A DNA stretch of 64,000 bases from Thiocapsa marina 5811 (GTDB taxonomy: Bacteria > Pseudomonadota > Gammaproteobacteria > Chromatiales > Chromatiaceae): positions 62,001 to 126,000 of the forward strand of contig NZ_AFWV01000011.1 of NCBI RefSeq assembly GCF_000223985.1, written 5' to 3'. A program made the position numbers and the translations under genes. The notes beneath the pieces were generated by a model. It had not been told where the DNA came from. It saw nothing but the letters and a program-made list of their open reading frames with translations, and did no database searches. How positions within the stretch are numbered: the stretch's first letter is position 1; each line of letters opens with the position of its first letter. Below, piece after piece: positions 34,614 to 44,264 of the stretch.

Positions 34614-35111
34614 CTAGACCGGCCGACCCGATATCGCCGCGTGCGCACGCGCGACCTTGTCGAGCACGCCGTTGACGTACTTGTGCCCTTCGTGGGCGCC
34701 GAGCAGCTTGGTCAGCTCGACCGCCTCGTTGATGGCGACACGATCGGGGATGGAGTCGGAGAAGAGGATCTCGAAGGCACCCAGACGCAGGATCGCGAGC
34801 TCCACCGGGTCGACCTGGCTGATGGGTCGGTCGAGGACGCGGTCAAGCTCGGTATCGATCTCCGTGACATGGATCGGAACGCCGGTGAGCAGTTGATCCA
34901 ACAGCTCCATGTTGAAGTTGAAGCGCTCTTTGGCATCGGGCGGTGCGGCGTCGTCCTCGGCGCCGTTCAACGACCCGGCGACGGCATCGAGCCACTCGGG
35001 GTCATCGAGGAGATGACGCTTGATCTCCATCGGGTCTTCGCCGGTCAGCCGCCATTGATAGAGCGCCAAGGCGGCGTAGCGGCGTGACTGGCTGCGCGGA
35101 TTGATCGTCAT
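34614..35111 (-). CDS. nusB: Transcription antitermination protein NusB
   Basis: 165 residues, helical RNA-binding protein that with NusE (S10) binds boxA in rRNA antitermination. Motifs: SRRYAALALYQW at the N-terminus, and VELAILRLGAFEILF, VAINEAVELTKLLGAHEGHKYVNGVLDKVAR (in parts) at the C-terminus. The ATG at 35109-35111 overlaps the ribH stop by one base (TGATG). Confidence 0.96.
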   Translation of the reverse strand: MTINPRSQSRRYAALALYQWRLTGEDPMEIKRHLLDDPEWLDAVAGSLNGAEDDAAPPDAKERFNFNMELLDQLLTGVPIHVTEIDTELDRVLDRPISQVDPVELAILRLGAFEILFSDSIPDRVAINEAVELTKLLGAHEGHKYVNGVLDKVARAHAAISGRPV

Positions 35112-35581
35112 CAATCGATCTGCCGCAAGAGGTCGACCATCTCGATGGCGGACATGGCGGCCTCGGCACCCTTGTTGCCGGCCTTGGTGCCCGCGCGCTC
35201 GATCGCCTGCTCGATGGTGTCGACGGTCAGGACGCCGAAGGCCACCGGAACGGCATATTTAAGGCTGACCTGCGCCATGCCCTTGACGCATTCGCCTGCG
35301 ACATACTCGAAGTGCGGCGTGCCGCCGCGGATCACGGCACCGAGCGCCAGGATGGCGTCGAAGTTGCCTTTCGCGGCGATGCGCTCGATGGTCACGGGCA
35401 TCTCGAAGGCGCCGGGCACACGTACGATCGTCAGCGCCTCATCCGTTGCGCCGTGGCGCTTGAGGGTGTCCAAGGCGCCTTTTTCGAGCGCCTCCACCAC
35501 GAAACTGTTCCAGCGCGACACCACCAGGCAGAAGCGCGCATTGTCGGCGCGCATGGCGCCCTCGATCGTCTTGATACTCAT
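35111..35581 (-). CDS. ribH: 6,7-dimethyl-8-ribityllumazine synthase
   Basis: 156 residues. Condenses the pyrimidine from RibD with 3,4-dihydroxy-2-butanone 4-phosphate from RibB; forms capsids or pentamers. Motifs: [33 protein letters not shown] and [17 protein letters not shown]. Between ribB and nusB. Confidence 0.97.
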   Translation of the reverse strand: MSIKTIEGAMRADNARFCLVVSRWNSFVVEALEKGALDTLKRHGATDEALTIVRVPGAFEMPVTIERIAAKGNFDAILALGAVIRGGTPHFEYVAGECVKGMAQVSLKYAVPVAFGVLTVDTIEQAIERAGTKAGNKGAEAAMSAIEMVDLLRQID

Positions 35582-35614
35582 GGGTTGGCTCGTCTCGATT
35601 CAAACCGCAAAGGT

Positions 35615-36760
35615 TCAGGTTGCTGGACCGCTCGCCGACTTCCCGCCGGTATACTCCACGACCTCCAGATCGAAGCCCGAGATGGCATGCATCGCCTTGG
35701 GCGCACTCATGACACGCATCTTGCGCACACCGATATCCGAGAGGATCTGGGCGCCGATCCCGTAGGTCCGCAGGGCATTGCGATCCTGGCGGCGTGCGGG
35801 CACCACGTCGTCTTCGTCGTGAAGCTGAAAGTCCTTCAGACGCGCCAGCAGGTCGGCGGCGCTGTCGCGGTTGCGCAGCACCACGATCACGCCCTCGCCC
35901 TCGGCCGCGACCTGTCGCATGACGTCCTGCAGAGGCCAGCCGCAGGCGTTGTGACGCGTGCCGAAGAGGTCGCAAAGGGTATTTTGAAGGTGCACCCGGA
36001 CCAGGGTCGGGCGTTCCGGACTGATCTCGCCGAGGGTCAAGGCGAGATGGATCTCGTTGTCGATACTATCCCTGTAGGCCACCAGGCGGAAGATCCCGTG
36101 ATCCGTGCGCAGCTCGCACTCGCACTCGCGCAGGACCGCCTTCTCGTGGCGAACCCGATAGTGGATGAGGTCCGCGATGGTGCCGATCTTCAGCCCGTGG
36201 ATCTCGGCAAAGGCCTCGAGATCCGGACGACGCGCCATCGAGCCGTCCTCGTTGAGGATCTCGACGATCACCGCGGCGGGACTGTAGCCGGCAAGCCGGG
36301 CCAGATCGCATCCGGCCTCGGTATGACCGGCACGCACCAAGACCCCGCCGGGTTGGGCCATGAGCGGGAAGATGTGTCCGGGTTGGACCAGATCCTTCGG
36401 CTGCGCATCCGGCGCGACCGCGGCTTGGATGGTCGTGGCCCGGTCGGCTGCCGAGATGCCGGTCGTCACGCCGCGCGCCGCCTCGATGGAGACGGTGAAG
36501 GCGGTCGAGTGGGCGGCCTGGTTATCGCTCACCATCATGGGCAGGCGCAGACGCTCGCAGTGCTCCTTGCTGAGGGTCAGACAGATGAGACCACGCCCGT
36601 ATTTGGCCATGAAGTTCACGGCCTCCGGGGTCACGCGATCGGCCGCCATGAGCAGATCGCCCTCGTTCTCGCGATCCTCGTCGTCCATGATCACGACCAT
36701 CCGCCCCGCACGGAGCTCCTCGATGATCTCTTCGGTACTGTGGAGGCCTGAATTACCCAT
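35615..36760 (-). CDS. ribB: DHBP synthase with degenerate GTP cyclohydrolase II half (RibBX type)
   Basis: 381 residues. The N-terminal half (about 1-205) is an intact 3,4-dihydroxy-2-butanone 4-phosphate synthase: MDDEDRENEGDLLMAAD, GLICLTLSKEHCERL and RAGHTEAGCDLARLAG. The C-terminal half has the RibA fold, but the zinc-cysteine region that should read like HSECLTGDVFGSLRCDCG is VHLQNTLCDLFGTRHNACG, so the metal ligands are lost and cyclohydrolase activity is unlikely. This matches the RibBX variant known in Proteobacteria. A separate RibA must exist elsewhere in the genome. Confidence 0.93.
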   Translation of the reverse strand: MGNSGLHSTEEIIEELRAGRMVVIMDDEDRENEGDLLMAADRVTPEAVNFMAKYGRGLICLTLSKEHCERLRLPMMVSDNQAAHSTAFTVSIEAARGVTTGISAADRATTIQAAVAPDAQPKDLVQPGHIFPLMAQPGGVLVRAGHTEAGCDLARLAGYSPAAVIVEILNEDGSMARRPDLEAFAEIHGLKIGTIADLIHYRVRHEKAVLRECECELRTDHGIFRLVAYRDSIDNEIHLALTLGEISPERPTLVRVHLQNTLCDLFGTRHNACGWPLQDVMRQVAAEGEGVIVVLRNRDSAADLLARLKDFQLHDEDDVVPARRQDRNALRTYGIGAQILSDIGVRKMRVMSAPKAMHAISGFDLEVVEYTGGKSASGPAT

Positions 36761-36810
36761 GGCTCAAATATCGTCCGAGCGAAAGCCCGCTAGTTTAACA
36801 AAGTCGGATC

Positions 36811-36894
36811 TAAACCGCGTCCGGAGCGATATGCGTCGTTTTCATTGTGCGTTTGGCTTCGGAGATATCCTCGATCCCGGTGCGACGCGGTTTA
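36811..36894. repeat. TAAACCGCG element, type B-like, between ribB and ribE
   Basis: 84 bp, TAAACCGCGTCCGGAGCGATATGCG at the left (first 20 or so bases like B) and GCGACGCGGTTTA at the right. Lies in the 198-bp gap between ribE and ribB of the rib operon. Confidence 0.75.
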
Positions 36895-36958
36895 GAGAAG
36901 CGGTCGACGCCCCCCTCTCGGTCAGGGTTCGGACCCTGAGGCCGCTTTCGAAGGGCGA

Positions 36959-37636
36959 TCATCCATCGCCGGGGCTCGCAAAACCATGCTGCGCGAGAAA
37001 CCCCATGGTGAGTCCAGACTTCGCCCGAGCACTCTCGGCGGCGGCATCGCCCAGCAACAACCGCTCCAGATAGCGCGCGATCAGGTCCACCTCGAGGTTG
37101 ACCGGGGTGCCGCTGCGGTAGCCGCCGATAATGGTCTCCTCGAGCGTATGAGGCACGATGTTGAGCTCGAAGACGGCGCCGTCCACCTGATTGACCGTCA
37201 GGCTGGTGCCGTCCACGCAGATGGAGCCCTTCGGCGCGATATAGCGGGCCAGCTCCGCCGGGGCCTGGATACGCAGCCGCCAGGATCGCGCATCCTCGCG
37301 CTGCTCGATGATCTGCCCGACACCGTCGACATGACCGCTGACCAGGTGCCCCCCGAGCGGGGTCGCCAAGGTGAGGGCCGGCTCCAAATTGACCCGGCTG
37401 CCGGGCGTGAGTGTGCCGAGCGTCGTGAGGGACAGGGTCTCGCGCGAGACATCCGCGGAGAAGCCGTGCGCATGGAGCTCGACGGCGGTCAGACAGACGC
37501 CGCTGACCGCGATGCTGTCACCGAGCGCCGCGTGCGAAAGATCGAGCTTCCCGGCATCGATCGACAGGCGCACGTCGCCGCCGCGCGGCTCGAGCCGCTG
37601 GATGCGGCCGATGGATTGGATGATTCCGGTGAACAT
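36959..37636 (-). CDS. ribE: Riboflavin synthase alpha chain
   Basis: 225 residues, trimeric enzyme that dismutates two lumazines to riboflavin. Starts MFTGII as in the family, with two lumazine-binding barrel repeats (about 1-97 and 98-200). No Shine-Dalgarno sequence precedes the ATG: the upstream bases are a tandem ACTCACC array (reverse complement of the plus-strand repeat). Between ribD and ribB in the rib operon. Confidence 0.96.
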   Translation of the reverse strand: MFTGIIQSIGRIQRLEPRGGDVRLSIDAGKLDLSHAALGDSIAVSGVCLTAVELHAHGFSADVSRETLSLTTLGTLTPGSRVNLEPALTLATPLGGHLVSGHVDGVGQIIEQREDARSWRLRIQAPAELARYIAPKGSICVDGTSLTVNQVDGAVFELNIVPHTLEETIIGGYRSGTPVNLEVDLIARYLERLLLGDAAAESARAKSGLTMGFLAQHGFASPGDG

Positions 37637-37640
37637 GGTG

Positions 37641-37710
37641 AGTGGTACGTGGTGAGTGGTGAGTGGTGAGTGGTGAGTGGTGAGTGGTGAGTGGTGAGTG
37701 GTGAGTGGTG
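37641..37710. repeat. Heptamer tandem array (AGTGGTG)8 at the ribE start
   Basis: Eight perfect AGTGGTG units (37655-37710) preceded by two imperfect ones (AGTGGTA, CGTGGTG). The array begins 4 bp upstream of the ribE start codon, filling the position expected for a ribosome binding site. Confidence 0.9.
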
Positions 37711-37750
37711 AGGCTAAGCAACCGCGTCACTAACAAGTGATCCATCTTAG

Positions 37751-37775
37751 CCCCTCTCCCCTCGCGGGAGAGGGG
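37751..37775. other. Perfect hairpin between ribD and ribE
   Basis: CCCCTCTCCC and GGGAGAGGGG form a 10-bp stem with a 5-nt loop, followed on the plus strand by a third related copy (GGGGAGAGGGGG). No U run in either direction, so not a standard terminator. Such CCCTCTCCC hairpins are scattered in many proteobacterial genomes. Confidence 0.65.
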
Positions 37776-37806
37776 TTGGGGAGAGGGGGAGAATGAACCG
37801 GAATGG

Positions 37807-39009
37807 CTAAAGTTGTTTCTGAGCCGTTACTAACCCGTTTCGCGCGCTTTCGGTCGGCTCGGGGCGCGCCGTGATGCGAAGATCTCGACCGACGGAGCGG
37901 ACGTCGACGATCGCGAGCGGGATGCGATCGCGCATCCGATCGAGTCCGGGCAGGCTGAACAGGCCCCGTCCTGAATCGCCCATGAGGTGCGGGGCCAGAT
38001 AGACCAGGATCTCGTCGACCAGACCCGCCGAGACGGCGGCCCCGGCAAGGGTCGGCCCGGTCTCCAGGAGCACCTCGTTGATCTCGCGCCGGCCCAGCTC
38101 CTTCAGAAGCGCATCGAGATCGACCTGCGCCGAGTCCCCGGGGCACAGATAGAGCTCGGCACCCGCGCTCCGCAGCTCGGCCATCCGCCCGAGGTCGTCG
38201 ACCGCACCCACGATCAGGGTCGTCCCGGGCAGGGTCAGGATGCGGGCGCCGGGCGGCGTGCGCCAGCGGCTGTCGAGGACGACTCGCAGGGGCTGGCGAA
38301 TCACCTCGCCGGGACCCATCCCGGGCAAATCCTCCGCACCGATACGGACATTCAGACTCGGATCGTCAGCCAGCAGGGTGCCGATCCCGGTGAGGATCGC
38401 GGAGCTGCCTGCGCGCAGACGCTGCACGTCGCGGCGCGCCGCCTCGCCGGTGATCCACTGACTCTCGCCGCTCGCCATCGCGGTCCGCCCGTCCAGGCTC
38501 GCCGCAAGCTTACAGCGCACATAAGGGCGGCCCTGCTCCATCCGGGTGATGAAACCCGGATTGAGCGCACGCGCCGCGGTCTCGAGCAGCCCGGTCTCGA
38601 CCGTCACGCCGGCCTCGGCCAACAGTCGCAAACCACGCCCGGCGACCAGCGGATTCGGGTCGACCATCGCGCAGACGACCCGCGCGACCCCCGCCTCCAG
38701 CAGACCGTCCGTGCAGGGCGGCGTGCGGCCCTGATGGCAACAGGGCTCGAGCGTCACGTAGGCGGTCGCGCCGCGGGCACGCTCGCCGGCCTCGGTGAGC
38801 GCATGTCGCTCGGCGTGCGGCTCGCCGGCGCGCCGGTGCCAGCCCTCTCCGACGATGTGGCCGTCGCGAACGATCACGCAGCCGACACGTGGGTTGGGGT
38901 CGGTCGTGAAACGCCCGAGCTCGGCGAGCTGAACGGCGCGCGCCATGTAGGCATGATCGGAGCGCGGCGCCGGGGCGCCGCCGGGCTCGGCCCGGGACCG
39001 GGACGTCAA
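37807..39009 (-). CDS. ribD: Bifunctional riboflavin deaminase/reductase RibD
   Basis: 400 residues. N-terminal zinc deaminase (about 18-165): HAERHAL and the ligand pattern [12 protein letters not shown]-terminal reductase (about 165-385): [33 protein letters not shown] and [12 protein letters not shown]. Converts the GTP cyclohydrolase II product in two steps. The ATG overlaps the nrdR stop by 4 bp. Confidence 0.97.
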   Translation of the reverse strand: MTSRSRAEPGGAPAPRSDHAYMARAVQLAELGRFTTDPNPRVGCVIVRDGHIVGEGWHRRAGEPHAERHALTEAGERARGATAYVTLEPCCHQGRTPPCTDGLLEAGVARVVCAMVDPNPLVAGRGLRLLAEAGVTVETGLLETAARALNPGFITRMEQGRPYVRCKLAASLDGRTAMASGESQWITGEAARRDVQRLRAGSSAILTGIGTLLADDPSLNVRIGAEDLPGMGPGEVIRQPLRVVLDSRWRTPPGARILTLPGTTLIVGAVDDLGRMAELRSAGAELYLCPGDSAQVDLDALLKELGRREINEVLLETGPTLAGAAVSAGLVDEILVYLAPHLMGDSGRGLFSLPGLDRMRDRIPLAIVDVRSVGRDLRITARPEPTESARNGLVTAQKQL

Positions 39010-39518
39010 GGCTTGAGCTCCAGCTCCTGGAGCAGATCCAACTGCTGACGCTTCGCCTCGGGCGTGGGCTGCTGCTCGAGCCGCTCGATCTCTTCACGGA
39101 AGGCGGCAACGTCCTCGAACTTGCGGTATACCGAGGCGAAGCGCACGTAGGCGACCTGATCGAGCTGGCGCAGCTCCTCCATCACCAGCTCGCCGATGCG
39201 CAGGGCCGGGACCTCGCTCTCGCCGCTGGACATCAGCTTACGCTGGATCCGCCACATGGCGCTGTCGATCTCGTCCGTGCTCACCGGCCGCTTCTCGAGC
39301 GCCCGCATCATCCCGGAGCGCAGCTTGCGCCCGTCGAAGGGCGCACGGCTGCCGTCGCGTTTCACGACCCGGGGTAGATTCAGCTCGGCCGTCTCGAAGG
39401 TCGTGAAGCGCTCGTGACAGACCACACACTTGCGCCGCCGCCGCACCTGATCACCCTCACCGGAAAGACGCGAGTCCACCACCTTGGTGTCTTGGGCGCC
39501 GCAGAAGGGGCAGCGCAT
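39006..39518 (-). CDS. nrdR: Transcriptional repressor NrdR
   Basis: 170 residues. Four-Cys zinc ribbon: MRCPFCG and [16 protein letters not shown], then an ATP-cone (about 49-139). Represses ribonucleotide reductase genes in response to ATP/dATP at NrdR boxes. Directly abuts glyA, its start codon being the three bases before the glyA stop. Confidence 0.97.
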   Translation of the reverse strand: MRCPFCGAQDTKVVDSRLSGEGDQVRRRRKCVVCHERFTTFETAELNLPRVVKRDGSRAPFDGRKLRSGMMRALEKRPVSTDEIDSAMWRIQRKLMSSGESEVPALRIGELVMEELRQLDQVAYVRFASVYRKFEDVAAFREEIERLEQQPTPEAKRQQLDLLQELELKP

Positions 39519-40775
39519 TCAACGCTCGTAGACGGGAAAGCGTTTGCAGAGCGCCAGCACCTTGGTCTTGACCGCATCGATGGTGGCTTGATCGCCGCGC
39601 GCATCGATCAGATCGCACATCCAGCCGGCCAGATCGCGCGCCTCGTCGGTCCCGAAACCGCGCGTCGTGATCGCCGGGGTGCCGACACGGATGCCGCTGG
39701 TGACGAAGGGCGATTGCGGATCGTTGGGCACTGCGTTCTTATTGACCGTGATGTTGGCCGCGCCCAGCCAGGCGTCGACGTCCTTGCCGGTCAGACCCTG
39801 CTCGATAAAGCTGACCAGGAACAGATGATCGTTCGTGCCGCCCGAGACCACATCGTAGCCGCGCGAGAGAAAGACCTCGGCCATCGTCTGGGCGTTCAAC
39901 AGGACCTGCTGCTGGTAGGCCTTGAAGCCGGGCTCCAACGCCTCCTTGAAGGCCACCGCCTTCGCGGCGATCACGTGCATCAGGGGGCCGCCCTGGGTAC
40001 CCGGGAAGACCAGCGAGTTGAACTTCTTTTCAAGCTCCGGGTTGGCCTTCGCGAGGATCAAGCCGCCGCGCGGACCCCTCAGGGTCTTGTGGGTGGTGGT
40101 CGTGGTGACGTCGGCGATCTGCACCGGGCTCGGGTAGACGCCGGCGGCGACCAGACCGGCCACGTGTGCCATGTCGACCATCAGGTAGGCACCCACGGCA
40201 TCGGCGATGGTGCGAAACCGCGCCCAGTCGACGATCCGCGAATAGGCCGAGAAGCCGGCGATGATCATCTTCGGGCGGTGCTCCCGGGCCAGACGCTCGA
40301 CCTCGGCGTAATCGATCTCGCCCGTCGCGGGATCCAGCCCGTACTGGACCGCGTTGTAGATCTTGCCCGAGAAGTTCGGCTTGGCACCGTGGGTGAGGTG
40401 GCCGCCGTGCGCAAGGCTCATGCCGAGGACCGTGTCGCCGGGCTCGCACAGGGCCATGAAGACCGCCGCGTTGGCCTGCGAGCCGGAATGCGGCTGGACG
40501 TTGGCATAGTCGGCACCGAACAGCTGCTTGGCGCGATCGATCGCCAACCGCTCGGCCACGTCGACATGCTCGCAACCGCCGTAGTAGCGCTTGCCGGGAT
40601 AACCCTCGGCATATTTGTTGGTCAGGACGCTGCCCTGAGCCGCCATCACGCGCGGGCTGGCGTAGTTCTCCGAGGCGATGAGCTCGACGTGCTCTTCCTG
40701 ACGACGCTCCTCGTCCTGGATTGCACCCCAGAGCTCAGGATCATAGTCGCTGATCTGCATGCTTTTCTCGAACAT
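39519..40775 (-). CDS. glyA: Serine hydroxymethyltransferase
   Basis: 418 residues, PLP enzyme that converts serine and tetrahydrofolate to glycine and methylene-tetrahydrofolate. PLP lysine in [16 protein letters not shown] (near residue 229); [13 protein letters not shown] and the C-terminal [12 protein letters not shown] match. First gene of the glyA-nrdR-ribD-ribE-ribB-ribH-nusB-thiL-pgpA series. Confidence 0.98.
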   Translation of the reverse strand: MFEKSMQISDYDPELWGAIQDEERRQEEHVELIASENYASPRVMAAQGSVLTNKYAEGYPGKRYYGGCEHVDVAERLAIDRAKQLFGADYANVQPHSGSQANAAVFMALCEPGDTVLGMSLAHGGHLTHGAKPNFSGKIYNAVQYGLDPATGEIDYAEVERLAREHRPKMIIAGFSAYSRIVDWARFRTIADAVGAYLMVDMAHVAGLVAAGVYPSPVQIADVTTTTTHKTLRGPRGGLILAKANPELEKKFNSLVFPGTQGGPLMHVIAAKAVAFKEALEPGFKAYQQQVLLNAQTMAEVFLSRGYDVVSGGTNDHLFLVSFIEQGLTGKDVDAWLGAANITVNKNAVPNDPQSPFVTSGIRVGTPAITTRGFGTDEARDLAGWMCDLIDARGDQATIDAVKTKVLALCKRFPVYER

Positions 40776-41116
40776 CGTTCATTCCCCCGGCGGCGCAAAG
40801 CCGCACAGTGTATCGAGTTTTCGGTGTCGCGTCGCTATCCGAACCGCCCAGATCCGTTGAAATGAGGGATGTCGTGAGGATCGGCAATCCCGCGGACGGT
40901 CGGATTCGAACGGAATCGGTCTCGCTCCGAGCAAAAACCGTTGCCGATCGAGATAAGGCGGAACCTGTGCCCCTCAAAGATGGCATGACTATAGATACGT
41001 CAAGTGAGGGCGGCAAATCCCACCGGGCCCGGAAGGGATCCCGGCCGCCGCGTCGGCTGGACGAACCATGCCCGGCATGCGAGATTTCGACAGTCTGACC
41101 CACGGGAGGATACGCG
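40776..41116. other. Divergent intergenic region glyA / DUF29
   Basis: No supported gene. It holds an inverted pair GATCGGCAA (around 40878) and TTGCCGATC (around 40945) about 60 bp apart, around a smaller ATTC/GAAT hairpin. No T runs and no recognisable riboswitch. Confidence 0.4.
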
Positions 41117-41566
41117 ATGACGCCCGATGCCGATTACGACCGAGATTTTTATGCCTGGATCGCACGCAATGTGGCGCTGCTGCGCGCAGGCCGCGTCGCG
41201 GAGGTCGACGCGGAACATATTGCCGAGGAGCTCGAAAGCATGGGAAAGCGTGACCTGAGGCAGTTGCGGAGTCGCTTGCAGGTGCTGACCATGCACCTGC
41301 TGAAATGGCAATTCCAACCGGACCTTCGGAGTAAAAGCTGGCTCGCAACCATCGATCACCAGCGCGACGAGATCGAGTCGTTGCTGCTGGACAGCCCGAG
41401 CTTACGTTCGTCCTTGGACGATGCGCTGACAATGATCTATCCCAAGGCCGTCCGCGATGCCTCCCGCGAGTCCGGTCTGCACGAAACGGCCTTTCCGAAC
41501 ACCTGCCCCTACACGCTCGAAGAGATCCTTTCGCCCGGTTTTCTGCCCGAGAGCGGCCCAAGCTGA
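41117..41566 (+). CDS. DUF29 family protein
   Basis: 149 residues: YDRDFYAWIARNVALLRAGR, AEHIAEELESMGKRDLRQL, then LTMHLLKWQFQPDLR, DSPSLRSSLDDAL and a C-terminal EEILSPGFLP. All DUF29 landmarks are present, no signal or membrane segment. Function unknown; the family is abundant in cyanobacteria and some proteobacteria. Ribosome binding site GGGAGGA. A broken paralogue is at 4534. Confidence 0.88.
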   Translation: MTPDADYDRDFYAWIARNVALLRAGRVAEVDAEHIAEELESMGKRDLRQLRSRLQVLTMHLLKWQFQPDLRSKSWLATIDHQRDEIESLLLDSPSLRSSLDDALTMIYPKAVRDASRESGLHETAFPNTCPYTLEEILSPGFLPESGPS

Positions 41567-41662
41567 TCCGACCGGGGGGCTTCGCGGTGTAGAATTGCCG
41601 CCCGATCAGACCGACATGGCGATCATAGACATGTCGACAGCACACCGCCGGGGCCGCAGACG

Positions 41663-42382
41663 ATGACCGAAACCATCCACAACGTCGATCACGCCGAGAT
41701 CAGCAAGTTCGAGGAGCTCGCCTCGCGCTGGTGGGATCCGCACAGCGAGTTCAAGGCGCTGCACGAGATCAACCCGTTGCGCCTGGACTATATCGAGCGC
41801 GCGGCGGGCGGACTGGACGGCAAGCGTGTCCTGGACGTCGGCTGCGGAGGCGGCATCCTCTCCGAGTCCATGGCGCTGCGCGGCGCCGAGGTGACCGGAA
41901 TCGACATGGGCGCCATGCCGCTGCGCGTCGCCGAGCTTCACACGCTCGAAAGCGGCGTGGAGGTCAGCTACCGGCGCGTGCCGGTCGAGGTGCTCGCGGA
42001 GGAGCAGCCGGACAGCTTCGACCTGGTCACCTGCATGGAGATGCTCGAGCACGTCCCCAGCCCGGCCTCGATCGTCGATGCCTGCGCGCGTCTGGTGCGC
42101 CCGGGCGGGACGGTGGTCTTCTCGACCCTCAACCGCAACCCTAAGTCCTATCTCTTCGCCATCCTGGGCGCCGAGTACGTCATGGGACTCCTGCCCAAAG
42201 GCACGCACGACTACGCCCGCTTCATCCGTCCCTCCGAGCTACACGCCTGGATCCGCCCCACCGACCTGCGCACGACCGACATGACGGGCATGACCTACAA
42301 CCCGCTCACCCAAACCTATCGACTCGACCCCGATGATCTCGACGTCAACTATCTCGTGACCTGCGTGCGCGATTCCGATTGA
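41663..42382 (+). CDS. ubiG: Ubiquinone biosynthesis O-methyltransferase UbiG
   Basis: 239 residues. Methylates both catechol oxygens in ubiquinone synthesis. Signature: [33 protein letters not shown] (in parts), [40 protein letters not shown] and [18 protein letters not shown] canonical gammaproteobacterial UbiG. Its stop overlaps the next start (TGATG). Confidence 0.95.
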   Translation: MTETIHNVDHAEISKFEELASRWWDPHSEFKALHEINPLRLDYIERAAGGLDGKRVLDVGCGGGILSESMALRGAEVTGIDMGAMPLRVAELHTLESGVEVSYRRVPVEVLAEEQPDSFDLVTCMEMLEHVPSPASIVDACARLVRPGGTVVFSTLNRNPKSYLFAILGAEYVMGLLPKGTHDYARFIRPSELHAWIRPTDLRTTDMTGMTYNPLTQTYRLDPDDLDVNYLVTCVRDSD

Positions 42383-43248
42383 TGCCCGGCTCGCAGGCGG
42401 CGACCGAGTGGGCCTTCCCGAATCCCGCGACCCCGCCCGGCTCGTCCGCGTATTACAGCGTGCGCTTTGCACCGGCCGGACTGCGCGATGATCTGGCCGT
42501 GTTGCTCGGCTGGCGTCATCTGGTGCGATCCGTCTTCGATGAGGTGTCGGACCGCGGTGTGGCGACACGCAAGCTCGAATGGTGGAGCAACGAGCTCGAG
42601 CGCATCGTCGCGGGCACGGGTCGGCATCCGCTGGGATTGCCGCTCGGTCGGCTGATCGCGCGGGCCGAGCTGCCGCGACAACCCTTCCTCGACATCATCC
42701 GGGGGACGGAGGCACTCCTGGCCGATCGGCGGGTGGAGGACGTCGCCGGACTCGCGGCCCTCGGCGACCTGGATCTCGGGGCGCTCTGCGAGCTGATCGC
42801 CCGCGTCCACGCCGCGTCCGCGCCGGCCGGTCTGAGCGCTGCCCGACGCGCCGGGAGCTATTGCGCACTGGTCGAGCTCGTTCGGGACAGCGGCCGCATG
42901 CTCCGCCGGGACCGCTGCGGCTTCCTGCCGGAGGATCGATTGCAGCGCAACGGGATAAGTCACACCGGACATGAACCGACCGAGATCCGCAAGCACCTCT
43001 CCCCGCTGCTCGCCGATCTCGCCGAGGATCTGGATCGCCATCGTGCCGACCTAAGCCATGACCTCCCTCGCCTGCCCGCCACGATCCGGATCCGCGTCCG
43101 TCTTGCGGATCGCCTGCTCGCCGAGCTCGCGGCCAGCGACTTCGAGGTTGCCGACCAGCGTATCGCCCTGACCCCGATCCGCAAGCTCTGGAACGCTTGG
43201 CGCGAGAGCCGGCTAAACCGCGCCCCGCGCGGTAAATCCTGTTTTTGA
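42382..43248 (+). CDS. Squalene/phytoene synthase-like protein
   Basis: 288 residues in the head-to-head prenyl synthase fold, closest by eye to the NDUFAF6-like branch: YYSVRFAPAGLRDDLAVLLGWRHLVRS (in parts), a first Asp motif DEVSD, TRKLEWWSNELERI, and a second motif region VELVRDSGRMLRRDRCGFLPEDRL. The second DxxxD has lost its second Asp (DSGRM), so catalysis is doubtful. Position after ubiG suggests a role tied to quinone or respiratory assembly (inference). The C-terminal 11 residues (LNRAPRGKSCF) are encoded by the repeat starting at 43214. Confidence 0.75.
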   Translation: MPGSQAATEWAFPNPATPPGSSAYYSVRFAPAGLRDDLAVLLGWRHLVRSVFDEVSDRGVATRKLEWWSNELERIVAGTGRHPLGLPLGRLIARAELPRQPFLDIIRGTEALLADRRVEDVAGLAALGDLDLGALCELIARVHAASAPAGLSAARRAGSYCALVELVRDSGRMLRRDRCGFLPEDRLQRNGISHTGHEPTEIRKHLSPLLADLAEDLDRHRADLSHDLPRLPATIRIRVRLADRLLAELAASDFEVADQRIALTPIRKLWNAWRESRLNRAPRGKSCF

Positions 43249-43405
43249 TCGGGATCGGCCCCGGCGGACTTGACGACAGTCGGAGCCGGCGCGGTTTAGG
43301 AGACCCCAAAAAAGATTGATTTAAACCGCGTCCCCGCAAACATTTTTAGATGCACCGAACGTCGGGCTCACGCGACAACGCGCACATCGCTCAGGACGCG
43401 GTTTA
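43214..43405 (+). repeat. 192-bp composite repeat, copy 3 (A + spacer + B)
   Basis: Element A 43214-43298 (85 bp), spacer 23 bp, element B 43322-43405 (84 bp); same orientation as the copy at 8499. It starts inside the upstream coding frame and fills most of the gap to the next gene. 43406-43479 shows only the leader of the next gene. Confidence 0.9.
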
Positions 43406-43479
43406 ATCGTCAATGCCGCTTCGCGCGATCGCGGCGATAATCCCGAATCTTTAAAATCGAGCAAGAGGCATTTCAACCC

Positions 43480-44229
43480 ATGGACCAAGGACAACCCGAC
43501 GCCGATCGACTGGACGGGCGTGTGATTCTGGTGACAGGCGCAGCCGAGGGCATCGGACGCGCCGTCGCGCTTGCCTGTGCCGCTGCCGGGGCGACCGTCG
43601 TCTTGTCGCAATCGAAGGAGTCGGATCTCGCCGAGGTCTACGACCGCATCGAAGCGGACGGCGGGCCCGAGCCGGCGATCCTGCCGCTCAACCCGGAGAC
43701 CTCGACCGAGGACGACTTCCTCGCCGCCGCCACCGTCCTCGGCGACGCCTTCGGGCGTCTCGACGGACTCGCCCATTGCGCCTCCTACGCACCCTTCCTC
43801 AGCCGCATCGACGACTATGACGCGAGCGAATGGGATCGCGTGATCCGCATCAATCTCACCACGCCCTTCCTGCTCACGCAGGCCTGCATGCCCTTGCTGC
43901 GCGCCTCCGAGGACGCCTCGGTGGTCTTTACCTCCGACCGCGTCGGCCGTCAGGGATTGGCCTATTGGGGCGCATACGCCGCGGCCAAGTTCGGCATCGA
44001 GGGACTCATGCAGGTCCTGGCCGCGGAGATGCGCGAGAACGGGAAGATCCGGGCCAACAGCATCGACCCCGGCATCGTGCGAACCGCCTTGCGCGCCCGC
44101 TTGTATCCCGGCGAGAACTCGCTCAACAACCCCTTGCCCGAGACCATTACCGGGATCTACGTCCGCCTGCTCGGCCCGGGCGGACGGGGAACCAACGGGG
44201 CGGCGCTTCAGGCGCAAGCACCGGTTTGA
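43480..44229 (+). CDS. Short-chain dehydrogenase/reductase, YciK-like
   Basis: 249 residues. Cofactor motif VILVTGAAEGIGRAVALA, the NAG-equivalent HCASYAPF, and the catalytic YAAAK (near residue 167). The LNPETSTEDDFLA segment and RTALRARLYPGE tail fit YciK-type SDRs, of unknown substrate. Ribosome binding site AGAGG. Upstream of bioF in the same direction by 35 bp. Confidence 0.85.
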   Translation: MDQGQPDADRLDGRVILVTGAAEGIGRAVALACAAAGATVVLSQSKESDLAEVYDRIEADGGPEPAILPLNPETSTEDDFLAAATVLGDAFGRLDGLAHCASYAPFLSRIDDYDASEWDRVIRINLTTPFLLTQACMPLLRASEDASVVFTSDRVGRQGLAYWGAYAAAKFGIEGLMQVLAAEMRENGKIRANSIDPGIVRTALRARLYPGENSLNNPLPETITGIYVRLLGPGGRGTNGAALQAQAPV

Positions 44230-44264
44230 GGCTCGCGTGCCCGAACGCCGCCGATGCGTAAGCC

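Noticed and set aside
37636-37745. Reading frame through the heptamer array with THHSPLTTHHSPL repeats
   Set aside because: A product of the 7-bp tandem repeat read in one frame; ribE itself starts after it and the frame has no start context.
40878-40955. Possible tRNA fragment or structured RNA in the glyA/DUF29 gap, from GTTCGAATCC-like bases and an inverted pair
   Set aside because: The T-arm stem does not pair, no acceptor or CCA is present, and the inverted pair has a loop of about 60 nt with no conserved riboswitch feature.
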